Of a DNA stretch of 64,000 nucleotides, positions 22,801-33,400 are shown piece by piece. The position numbers were made by a program, and so were the translations under genes. This DNA is from Arcuatula senhousia (lineage: Eukaryota; Mollusca; Bivalvia; Mytilida; Mytilidae). The stretch is from contig OZ020304.1 in the NCBI GenBank assembly GCA_963971305.1, positions 79,174,355-79,238,354 on the forward strand, in the 5' to 3' direction. The notes under the pieces are model-generated. The model ran no database searches and was not told the DNA's origin. It worked only from the letters and a program-made list of their open reading frames with translations. Position 1 is the first letter of the stretch. Each line of letters opens with the position of its first letter.

Positions 22801-25800
22801 TACCACACAACTTTTATGCGGCGGCGGGGGACACATGGCTACGTGTAGCAATCTTGTTTAAAATAAAGAGAAACAAATCCTGCCATGTGTTTACATTTCA
22901 AGTTTGTGTATCATTTTAAATGCCCATGGTTTGTCTGAAAACCTATCTTTATTTTGTTAAAGCAATACACTAATGTGTTCATTCACATACTTATTCAACT
23001 TTATGTAAAGTGGCCAATTAATCAAAGTTACAAGATTTACTAGTTATTTTGGCCTTTAAAATCAATAACTTCAAAGAAATAATCATTTCTTAATTGATTT
23101 CTTGAGTACAGTTCAAAGGTATTGTTCAGATGTCCCATAGCAATTAACTGCTCTTTAGATTAATCATGTTTTTACAACAATTAAATTGTTTGAATTGTTG
23201 TTGACACCTGTCATATTTACAACAGTTATATGATACCTGGGGATATATTGTGTATTGATTTTTTCTTATTTTGACATGTACTGGGGGTACCTTTTATCCT
23301 ATGTTTGCAAATAATCTGTATCTGTATCTGTGTGGGTACGTCGTAGACTACCAATTGATGGTCTCTTATACGACGGGCGCTAGGACGCATGTATTAGTCG
23401 CACTGACAGCAGGTATGGATTGCTGTCTTGAAGGCTGCCACTGTATTTGAGTTTACAATTTCGTTGGCTAGGTTGTTCCACTCTATAGCTGTTTTAACGA
23501 AAAACGAGTGTTTATAAGCTTCTGATCTTGCTTGTGGCACTATTACACTTTTGTTGTTCTTGCGTGATTGTCTTGTGATTATATTAATTGTTTCACAGTT
23601 GGCGTATGATGTTGGGCGGATCTGGCGTTTTCCTTGGTGTAGGTTTATGAATTCGGAAGCTGGTGTAGCTGGTACCTGCCCTTCCACCACCTTGTAGAAG
23701 AAGACAAGTCTTTGTTGTTTTCGTCTTTCTTCGAGTGGCTGGAGTTCTAGTTGTTCCATCATTTTGGCTATACATCCTTCTTCCCTGGATTTATAATCTT
23801 TGGTTATAAATCTCGCTCCTCGTCGTTGTATTCTTTCCAGTTGGTCAATGTCTTTCTTTAAATATGGGTCCCACACTATGGCGCCGTATTCCATGATGGA
23901 TCTTACTAAGGAGATGTAGGCGTTCTTTCTGCATTCTTTAGGGCAGTGTTGTAGGTTCCGCCGTAAGAATCCTAGTGTGGAGCTGGCTTTCTTTGCTATG
24001 TTGTTAATATGAGTATTCCATTTTAGGTCTTCTGATATTTGTAGTCCTAGGTATGGGTTGGTGTTAACTTGTTCAAGTATGTGGTTGTCCAGTTGGTAGA
24101 AATGGTGTTTCCTCTGTTTAATTGAGAGTATGTAGCATTTTTTAGCATTGAAACGCATGCCCCAGTCTGATGCCCATTTTTCTAGGTTTTTCAGGTCTTG
24201 TTGTAACATATGATGATCTTTTATGTTGTTGATTTCTCTGTAGAGCAGACAGTCATCGGCAAATAGTCTGACTTTAGAATTCACCGCTTCTGGTAGGTCA
24301 TTAATATGACAGAGAAATAGGATAGGTCCTAGAACAGTACCTTGCGGGACGCCGGAATCTACGTGGAGTTCTTTGGAGAATGTTCCTTCAATAGCTACTC
24401 TCATTTTCCTGTGCATTAGGAAGTTTTCCAGCCATTGTAAGATTGGTCCTCTGATACCATAACTGTCAAGTTTGTGAAGGAGTTTTTTTGATAATTGGGT
24501 TTTTAGCTATATTAAATGAAAGGGAGAATATCCATGTGTAAACAAACAATGCTTTTGATGCTTATTAAAACTTTATTTTCGGCAAAAATAAACTAAATAA
24601 GATTCTTAATTTTATTTCAAACAATAAATTCATTCTATAAATCGTTCTGAAAGGTAAGGGAAGTCTTGATTCTTCAGTTCAGCTGCATGTCTTGTTCAAT
24701 TTCTGGTCTGGAAAATATCTCGATCTTCCGATATCTCGCCTATAAGTCGGTACCCGTTCTTCAACTTGAATTTTACTCCTCAAAAATCCGACTTATACGC
24801 GCGTATATACGATACCTTGACATTCGTATTTGAATTTGTCTTTTCCAGATTTTTATTTCCATTTAAGAATTTGTATTAATGATTACATCTTACTGTCTAT
24901 CTTTTTACTAATTGCATTGGATGAGTGGTCGCTCCTAAAATATATATAACCAGAATAATTAAACTAACTGTGTTTTATTATACCCCCACTCGTAAGAGAG
25001 GGGGCTATATTGCAATCACCTTGTCCGTCCGTCCGTCTGTCCGTCCGGTTCAATTTCTCTGCTTCTATTGGATGGATTGGTTTCAAATTTGGTACACAGC
25101 TTCAGCATGATGAGTTATACTATGCCTACCCTTTCCAGGTCAGTCCATCATCTACTTCCTGTTTTCCAAGCCGACTTAGACTTTTTTAGGGGGAAAAAAA
25201 TTGAAATGTGAAATTTTTCGTAACAGATTTCTTGGCTTCTATTGGATGGATTGGTTTTAAATTTGGTACACAGCTTCAGCATGATGAGTTATACCGTGCC
25301 TCCCCTTTCCAGGTCAGTCCATCATCTACTTGCCGTTATTAGAGCCGACTTAGACTTTTTAGGGTAAAAAATTTGAAAAGTGAAATTTTGGTAACAGATT
25401 TCATGGCTTCTACTGGATGGATTTGTTTCAAATTTGGTACACAGCTTCAGCATGATTATTTATACCGTGCCTCCCCTTTCCATGTCAGTCCATCATCTAC
25501 TTCCTGTTTTCTGAGCTGACTTAGACTTTTTATGGGTCAAAAATAGACAATATTTCGTAACAGATTTCTTAGCTTCTAGAGAAGGGATTGATTTCAAATT
25601 TGGTATACAGCTTTAGCATGATGAGTTGTATCGTGCCTCCCCTTTCCAGGTCAGTCAGTCATCTTCTTCCTGTTTTCTGAATGGCCGAGTGGGGGTATGC
25701 TTAGCACGACTTAGTGCAACCCCTTGTTGATATTCACTTTGGTACTTTAGTTTTAGAATTTATGTGACAAATCTTTTCAGCCCAGTAAAGCTAGTAAGAA

Positions 25801-28800
25801 GAAACCAGAGAGTCTACACATGCTGAGTATCTGGGATAAGAACTATAGAGTGAAACCTAAATCTTTTCTTACTGAGACACAGAATAGACCAAACCTTAAA
25901 GGCAAGGAAGTGACTGTCAAAGCTAAACTTCCAAAGATAGAACATAAAGTTAAAAAAGGTACACAATTCTTACTACACAAAATCATCCCAACCTAAAAGG
26001 CAAATAAATTACTGTCAAAGCTAAACTACCCAAGATAGAGCATAAAGTTAAAAAAGGTACACAATTCTTACTACACAAAATCATCCCAACCTAAAAGGCA
26101 AATAAATTACTGTCAAAGCTAAACAACCAAAGATAGAGTATAAAGTTAAAAAAGGTACCAAAATTCCTAATACACAAAATCGACCATACCTTAAAGGCTA
26201 AAAAGTTACAGTTAAAGCTAAACTACCAAAGATGGAGCATTTAGTTAAAAAAGGTATCAAATTCTCTATGTACATAACAACCTTACTTGAAACATGTAAA
26301 TTGGAGTCAAAACTAAATTACTCAAGATAGAGCATAAACTTTAAATATAAAAGCAGGAAAGTTCTTGACACACAGAAAAACATTAAAGGCAAAGAAATCA
26401 GGGATAAAACTGGACTTAAAGCATTCTTCAATTTCTTCAGTATGTTTTGTTATACCTTCATTTAAAACCAGAATCAATTAATTGAAGAGAAAATTGACAA
26501 GTTATCAATAGTTAAATATGGAAACCAGCAGATAAGATAAATCAGTTGCTCAATTAAAAAAAGAAGTAAACATTTCTTCAAGCATGAAATTAAATTAAGA
26601 GCATGTTAATAGCATCTTTATCAATTTATTTACATTTTTTAAAGCTGAAGACAGCATTGAAGTAAAAACAGATACAGAACTCAGTGGTATGTACTTAGAT
26701 TCTCCTCAGAGGAATGAAAGGGAGACAACGGAAACTAAGAAGTCAAACAAAAGGAGGCTGGAAAGTGAGAGCAGTGAAGAGGAACCATCACCAAAGAAAA
26801 AGTACAAGTTAAAAGAATCACCGTCTAAAGAGGGACCACCATCAAAGAAAAAATACAACAAATTTACAAGATCTCCATCTAAAGTGGAGTTTTTCAGTTC
26901 CCTAGTAGAAGCTGACAACGAAATGACAGACACTGATCAAGATGATAACAAAGAGAATGGATTTGTATCTCCCAGGAGGAACAGGTTCGCCGTAGCCAGT
27001 CCATCTAAGAAACCTAAGTTTAACCTGAATGCACCAAAGGAAGTAGTCAAGAGCAGGTTTGTGATGAAGTTAATGTAGAAAACAATCCGGCTGACCCTGA
27101 GATAACTTTATAAATTATAACCTGATTACATTTTTTCTTTCATAATTATAATAGAAAAAGAATACAACCTATCATAATCATCTATGCAAAATTTATGCAA
27201 AAAACGTTTGTGGAATCATGTCCCTTAACCAAAAACACCCTAAAATTGTTTTGGTAGGGAACCTTGAAACCAGTGATTTTCTTTAAGATATTTTTTTAAC
27301 TATGGTTTACAAGCTCTGTCTAGTCAGCTGTATGAACATTGATAAAATGTTTAAAAACCATGCATTTACAGGTTTATTATTATTTTCAGGTTTTTCACCT
27401 CAGCATCAATGCCAGATTTGAAACCAAAAGAGGAAACTGATAAAAACAATTGTGATGAGACTGAACCAGAAGAACAACCCTCAAAGGACTCAGGAAAATG
27501 CATATCTAGCGAGACAGACCAAACATTCACATCACCTACCCAGTCAGGAAAACCCTCGTCTGATCAGACCAAACAAAAATCTGCCTTCTCCTGGTGTAGA
27601 TTTAAGTCGACACGCCAGTCAGGTAGTGTCGATGCAAGTCCAGGCTCAAGAAATCCATTCAAAAAAGTTGTCTCACAGAAACCTGACAGCTCACTATCTA
27701 GGACAAGTTCTCAAAATAGCATAGATAAATTTAGTCAAGGGGATTCTCAGGGTGGAGCTTGTAGTCAGATTAGTAGGACCAATAGTATAGATTCTTTCTG
27801 TTTAGCGAACTCTCAGGAGGTGGAATTGTCTCAGAGAGATGACACCATATCAGATTCCAGACTGGCAGATTGTCTGGAAGAAGAATCGTCAATGAACTCA
27901 CCACAAGCCACGCCTGAAGATGTGATTGTGATTAAGGATGAGCCAGTTGATGTATGTTTTGAAGTTCTTTGTTGTAGACCTTATCAGATTTGCACTTACT
28001 GTATAATCATATATTTTTGTGGGGATAAAATTTCGTGGTTTAGAGCACAAAACTGTATTGGTGGGTACAAATTTTTGTGGATTTTTAATTTTGATATACA
28101 CTCTTTACCTAAATATTTTGAATTCATGGGGATTTAATTTCGTGGATTTTTCTAAACCAAGAAATTAATGAAAATTAATCCCCCACGAATATTTCTGCTT
28201 CTACAGTATTTAAGAATTCTGAATATGATCATCACATGATATTCTTAATGATTAGCCAGACAACTGCCAAAGAGCATCAAAACGTTTTGGTTTTCCTCTC
28301 AAACTAATTTTAAACTCATTATTGAAATAATTTGATTACAATATAAGAATGTTATCCTGAAAACAAAGTTAACAACAAAGTACTAGACGACAAATTTTAA
28401 ACTGTGTCTGAAACACAATACAAGACTCAGACAACAGAGATGTGAACAGGCTAAAAACCAAAGGTAACGGTATAGAACATTTGCCTTGCTAAGTCAATAA
28501 CTAGGACACTTAGATAAATTTGTTTGTTCCCTATTTTGAGTGCAAAATTGACGGAGTTGGAGATAGAGTGATTGTAGACAAAAATGTTATGCTCGAATTT
28601 GTTTTTACAGTTTTTATTTGTTTTGTAGATTTCCACAAATAATACAAAGATTATACAAAAAAGTAAGTTAATACCCTACTTCTGATATGAAAATGATTTA
28701 TGTAGGTCATAGAAAGGGGTTGCAATGATTAATCATCCATTTTTTGTCCACTACTTGACAAGACTTGTGAGTTACACTTGATTTTGTATTGGATTCATCA

Positions 28801-30479
28801 GAAAAATTTTATTGAACTCATTAGGTCTTTTTATATAGAATATAGGACTTCATACATGTGACGGATCCGTGATGACAAAGCTGGAGGTTTTGATTTTTTT
28901 GGCTGGAGATTGGACAAAAAAGCGGGAGATTTTCAACGCTCATTAAAATTACATTTCAATGTCAATTGAGGGCACTAGCGTGTGCCAAATATACATGGCT
29001 TCACTGATTAATCTCAAACTGTTTATACAATCATCAGGCCAATTATGGCAATAAACCTTCAATTAACACCATTGCCTGTTAAATTAACATCTACCTAATT
29101 GACAAACCCTAAAAAATTGGAAATGTTTTATGATAGAACAATTAAAATGTCTATAAAACTAAAATTTTGTCATGTCTTGAAAAAGCGGGAGATTGCACAA
29201 AAAGTCGGGAGAACTGGAGATGGGTAAAAAAGTCGGGAGATTTTGTCTCCTGGCCGGAGAATCACATGTATGGGACTTTTTTATTTTGAGATCGATTTTA
29301 TCACTTGTTTTGGCAAACCCGAAGGGTGAACCAAAAAACAAGTGATAAAATTGATCTCAAAATAAAAGTCATATATTCTCATTATCGGTAATTAATTGTG
29401 ATGTAACGTATTGACCCAATAATTTCGGTGATACACACCTGTTCGTGAGACAGACTTTATCAGTCAGTACACATCAAAGGAAAAATGTACCGGTACTAAT
29501 TACTGATAAAAACAAATTTACGAGTGTATAAACTATTGTCTCTAAAAGCTTTTGCCAAAGTCATTGCTGGGTTGTTAAGAAAACTTAACCTGTTTTTTGT
29601 ATAAAAATTTCATACAATTTTCATAATCTATTTGTGAAGATTGAACTCGAATCAATGTTACAAACAAAGGTTCAAGCTGCAGATAATGAGATGTTGTATA
29701 TAAGCATACATGACTCAACCTACAGGCATCAATGACAATTTAAAAATTCAGCAGTTGTTACTTGCTGTTATGAACTTTACTTTAGGTGAATGATATAATG
29801 CAAAGCCATACAACTAGATTAAAGAATTATTTTCTTTATTCCAGCCTCAGTGATGTCTGGTTGTCGTCCATCAGGGTTATCTAAAGGAAAGAAGAAACCT
29901 GTCAATGTTGACGTGAAACAGAAAAGTCTGAAGGACATGTTCTCGAAGTTCTCTAATGACAGAACGTAAGTGACTTGTATATTCAAAAGTCCTATTTTCA
30001 TTTTGTTATTGTTTTTGCATTTTTTACCAATATTAAAAAGGCAATATAATGGCATTATGAAAAGTCAGAGAATAAAATATTCTGACAGCTTTAACTAGCA
30101 GTTCTAAATGTTAGGAATTACCAGTGTGTAATTATACACAATATTGTGATGTGCCTAGTAGCGTCTGCTTGAAATTCTATAGATGTGGAATAAGTGTACG
30201 TGACACAGCCCACAATCAAGCGGCAATTCAGAAAAACCACAATGGTTTCATTTATCATTTATTTTTTTCACCAAAAAATAATATTCATTATCATAGTGGG
30301 AGGGATTTGTACTTTTAATAAATGTTGCATTTAGTAACTACATGTATATTTTATCAACTTTCAGGAAGAATTTACCAAAACTGAAGCATGACAAGAAGGA
30401 AGATTTAAGTGCAACCCCATCATCTGACAATTCTGTGATATCAGCTCGAGGCGGTATTCAGAGGTGTATACTGCCATGA
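16866..30479 (+). CDS. EXO1: Exonuclease 1 (13 coding exons)
   Basis: Exons: 16866-17026, 17635-17754, 17998-18121, 19343-19480, 19895-20110, 20836-21026, 21401-21497, 25781-25958, 26645-27056, 27390-27951, 28629-28662, 29845-29965, 30365-30479; 2,469 nt, 822 aa (human 846). This is a 5'-3' exonuclease/flap endonuclease of the RAD2/FEN1 family, used in mismatch repair and double-strand-break resection in the nucleus. Metal-binding acids sit at the family positions: Asp30, Asp78, Glu150, Asp152, Asp171, Asp173 and Asp226 (human D225), with the H2TH region [11 protein letters not shown] following. The C-terminal half is low-complexity, Lys/Ser-rich and SQ-rich, with a PIP-like [11 protein letters not shown] at about 770-780 (human QIKLNELW region) and a conserved tail ending GGIQRCILP. 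The start MGIQGLLPF matches the family. The exon-6 donor (CC|GTATCC) is weak; exon 11 is a 34-nt microexon required by phase. An AATAAA lies at 30959. Confidence 0.95.
17603..17650 (+). repeat. Duplicated 3' splice site of EXO1 exon 2
   Basis: TTTTCAGATATGTATAT occurs twice, 23 bases apart. The downstream AG (17633-17634) keeps the frame ([11 protein letters not shown]); the upstream one (17610-17611) would shift it. Confidence 0.8.
18169..18574. mobile_element. hAT-like MITE, 406 bp, CATAT target duplication
   Basis: Left end CAGGGTTTGACACTAAC; right end, inverted, CAGGGTTCGACACTAACAC. CATAT flanks both sides (18164-18168, 18575-18579). There is subterminal ACTAGTCC repetition. No ORF. It lies in EXO1 intron 3, 47 bp after the exon-3 donor. 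The CAGGG terminus is typical of hAT elements. Confidence 0.75.
21916..22858 (+). mobile_element. Hairpin-ended GTCCCCCGCCGC-family element in EXO1 intron 7
   Basis: After a T-tract comes the hairpin GTCCCCCGCCGC-aac-GCGTCGGAGGGAC and a CGTCCGTCCG leader. Body: about 2.5 tandem units of roughly 300 bp (TGGGTGCAACTCCTCGGA). End: GCGGCGGGGGAC (inverted 5' end), hairpin GCTAC-gt-GTAGC, then AATCTTGTT. No ORF. Confidence 0.75.
23330..24507 (-). pseudogene. 5'-truncated LINE, reverse-transcriptase C-terminal half
   Basis: An open 340-codon block (24416-23394), readable further upstream to a TAG near 24507, carries [20 protein letters not shown], the catalytic [26 protein letters not shown] and the tail [20 protein letters not shown]. 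These are typical of jockey/CR1-like LINE pol proteins. Upstream motifs (palm start, endonuclease) are absent: a normal 5' truncation. The 3' end closes with a short (TACAGA)n run at about 23320-23335 on the minus strand. The frame is still clean, so insertion is fairly recent. It lies in EXO1 intron 7, antisense to the gene. Confidence 0.85.
24980..25728 (+). mobile_element. Hairpin-ended ATACCCCCACTC-family element in EXO1 intron 7
   Basis: It starts after TTTTATT with the hairpin ATACCCCC-CTC-gtaa-GAG-GGGGGCTAT and a TCCGTCCGTCCGTC leader. Body: four tandem units of about 155-165 bp (ATTTGGTACACAGCTTCAGC). End: GAGTGGGGGTAT (inverted 5' end), hairpin GCAC-gactta-GTGC, then CCCTTGTT. It lies 50 bp upstream of EXO1 exon 8. 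Confidence 0.75.
25889..26420 (+). repeat. 98-bp tandem duplication of the EXO1 exon 8 / intron 8 junction
   Basis: The end of exon 8 with its donor (AAAAAAG|GTACAC at 25958/25959) is repeated downstream with donors at about 26056, 26154 and 26253. A fifth, decayed copy ends near 26345, and part of a sixth lies at 26371-26415 (ACACAGAAAAACATTAAAGG). The period is 98-99. Copies decay with distance from the exon. Confidence 0.9.
28003..28208. mobile_element. Palindromic MITE, ACTGTAGAAGCAG family
   Basis: Left TTACTGTATAATC with ATTTTTGTGGGG; right, inverted, TACTGTAGAAGCAG with ATTCGTGGGG. AATTTCGTGG motifs recur between. It starts about 50 bp past the EXO1 exon-10 donor. Related copies: 57180-57392, 6960-7120, 935-1316 (split) and 63826-64000. 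Confidence 0.6.
28852..29276. mobile_element. MITE-like repeat with CATACATGTGA inverted ends
   Basis: TCATACATGTGACGGATCCG at the left and, inverted, CCCATACATGTGATTCTCCGG at the right. Inside, the phrase GCGGGAGATT recurs four times. In EXO1 intron 11. Confidence 0.5.
29275..29369. repeat. Long near-perfect hairpin in EXO1 intron 11
   Basis: Arms of about 35 bases: GACTTTTTTATTTTGAGATC... and its inverse ending ...GATCTCAAAATAAAAGTC, differing at one inner base and in run lengths. The loop holds ACCCGAAGGGT. Transcribed in the EXO1 pre-mRNA it would fold into a strong stem. Confidence 0.7.
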
Positions 30480-33400
30480 GTTATGTTTAGGAATACCGAC
30501 TGTGATATATCATTTGACTAATGTTTGTTACATTATTTCAGTGGTGAAAATGAAATATTTTCATAGAAATTAATTTCCAGTCCGACTACTGCAATACTCT
30601 AACTAACAAATGACTGTTATATGGCATTGCTCAAATCTTCCAAGGTATATTTCTTCCTGTGTTCATTTATGTTGACAATTTTTTCTGACAATCCTTTCCT
30701 AATGATTCAGTATGATTTGTATTGAATTTATTGTCTAAATATCTAATCTGTTTTGAAGCAAATGTGGGTTTTTTAAAGATTTTATGTTATTTTATATTCA
30801 AGTTTATGAAAGAGATACAACATTTTTTTGGGCATATTAATCACATAAGCAAATTTTTATTATCAATTTTAAATAGTGCTAGAAATTTTACTGTATTTCG
30901 ATTTTAGAGTCTGATGTTGAAATTTCTTACAGAAGTTTCAAAATGTTATGTTTTTTTAAATAAAAGTTATATTTAAATCTAGTGTGAATATGTCCAATGG
31001 TCCAAGCACTTTAATTTTCACAGCTGCTACCTTTTTATTGTCATGTCTGTGACAAACCTTGACAGAAGACAAGACAAAGGTATGACTTTCTGATGACAGC
31101 AGCTAAAGACTGGTGGAAAATGAATTAGTTGAAAAGTAGGCATTTGATATTTGGTAAACAGACATTGGCTTATTGGTCTATGTAACCTTAACCCTATTTT
31201 CCAGGTTCAATAAGTATAACTAAAGTCTATTTTTGAGGCGCAATACAGCAGAGGGTCATTGTTATGGTCTGTGGCTATCTGTCACCCATAAGACAACTCG
31301 AAAAACAATGCAGATAAAATATCACAAAAACACACAAAGGATTACTGGTTAAACTGTCCCCTACAGCAAGACTGAAGCCTAGAAATGCCAGGCATCAATT
31401 ACAAGCTTGTCACCTGTATATTCATTAAGCTTACACACTGACACAATGAACCATATATAATTTGGACAAGTTAGAATCTTGATACAGCATGACACTTTTG
31501 TGGAAGAAGTGGGCTTTTACTTTTACTTTACTCTTAGTATTTTGGGGTGTCTGTCTATGTAGACTTTGCTCAATATTGAACCAATAAAATTTGATAGACC
31601 AGCTTATTTTCAAATATTTGTTGTCATTAAGCATCCATCCATCTGTCATTGATGAACTTTTCTTTTAAGATCTTCCTCTCTGAAACCACTAAAGGAATTG
31701 CTTTGAAACTTTGTACACTTGATCTTGAGGATGTCTACCAAGTTTGTGAAATTTATGCACACCACCAACCAACATGGCTGCTGATGCTAAAAATAGAACA
31801 AGGGGGGTCAGATGTTAGTTTTATAGCTTGATATATTTTAGAGATAAAGAAAATCTGAAGCATCCATCCATCTTCAGCATCAAAAGCTCTACAAAATTCA
31901 CCACAGAGTCTAAGTTGTGGGACAATTTCTTTCTTAGAGATTTTCCCCCTTGACCATTTTCACAGTTGTTGGACTTGATTTTGAAAACTGTAAGTGCTAG
32001 AGGAAAAGTAAGCATTGGAGAATTGTTAAACTCATTGATATATTTAAGGTTCATACTGGTAATTGTCAGATCAACTGTTTAAGAGTTATCTCCCTTTTGC
32101 TGTTTCCTATCAAATTTAACTGATTTTATAAAGCTTTGTAACTTTGTGTAACTCTAAGAGTGTTTTATATGCTGCCTTAAGTTTCTTTAATTTAACTTAC
32201 CAGGAAGTGGTTCATATAGAACATGTTCCACACTAGATAGGAGCTTTTGCATTAGAGATTGATATGGTCTCATGTATGCCTTAGATCATACTAGGATTGT
32301 TAACTAAAATTTGGCAGAAAAATTGTACAGAAAATTGATTTTCAGTTTTAATATGGAAAATGTCGGGCAGGTTGATAGAGACAACAACAGTTTACACAGC
32401 AGCTTGATATTTGGTATGCAGCATCAGCATATATGTAGGATTTAATTTCAGGTCTGTAGCTCGCCTACTTTCTGTTTATCAACATCCAGCATTTTTGTCT
32501 TCGAATGATTTTTTAAATAGTATTGATCTACTGAAAACAAGAAATCCAAAAGTTGTGTATATTCCTTTAATTAGAACAAAAAATAACTCAAAACAATAAA
32601 GTAGATAACTGAACACTTCATAAGCAGTAGCAAACCTAAAATGATCCTACATAAACTTTTATATGTAGAACTACAGCATAAATCATCATTGATGGATATT
32701 TAAGAGTACACTGAACTTATATTTTGAGAATTATTTGTCATCAGATCTACAAATAATATGTCAAAAATGCAGAATAATAATATGTATCTTAACTTAATAA
32801 CATTTAGTCTAAAAAAATCAAATAACAAAAAAGTTGGGCGGTAGTTGTTAACACTGGGAAAATCTTTCCACAAGGGAATTTCAAGCGCTTGGGAGGGCGT
32901 ACATCATTGAAACGCATAAAATAAATCAAGGCCCAAGATGAACAGGACGACCTTGATGAAATAAAGGTCATATAATTCACTTATTTACAAAGTATTAATG
33001 GGAAATCATTGATCTTCAAAATAAAATGAACACAATTTCAATGGAAGAAAATTTAACAAATAAATTTGTTCTTACTACAAAGTTACAACACTTATAAAAA
33101 CAAAAATATGACTTAACAATATAAAAATAATGCTCAAATAGGCAATGAAATTTAGAAAATACTTTGAAAGCCTAGTACGAGTGGTTCCTTACAATTTGTT
33201 GTAATCATTAACTTTATCTAAACATTTCAATAAAATACTCTCTTTGGTAACTTAATTGCCCCTAACAAAATTTCATTTTTTCTCAGTATCTTTAATTGCA
33301 TTGGTTCAAGAATTGCTTTTCATATCAAATTTAACAAAACATTATATATTGTAAAGCTTTTCTCAATGGATATTGCATGGTTGTCTTTGCTCTCTGCATT

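Larger units (their letters stand above)
21617..24814. mobile_element. Possible composite DNA element with TACCGTAT...GTATAAGTCG ends
   Basis: 21617-21643 and the inverted 24814-24788 match at about 21 of 27 positions, sharing CGTAT and GTATAAGTCG; further ATAAGTCG motifs lie just inside each end. The interior is mostly two later insertions (21916-22858 and the LINE at 23330-24507). No transposase and no clear target duplication, so this is an old, gutted element. Confidence 0.45.

Noticed and set aside
26706..26933. Minus-strand ORF over EXO1 exon 9
   Set aside because: Reverse reading of the Lys/Ser-rich EXO1 exon; no independent support.
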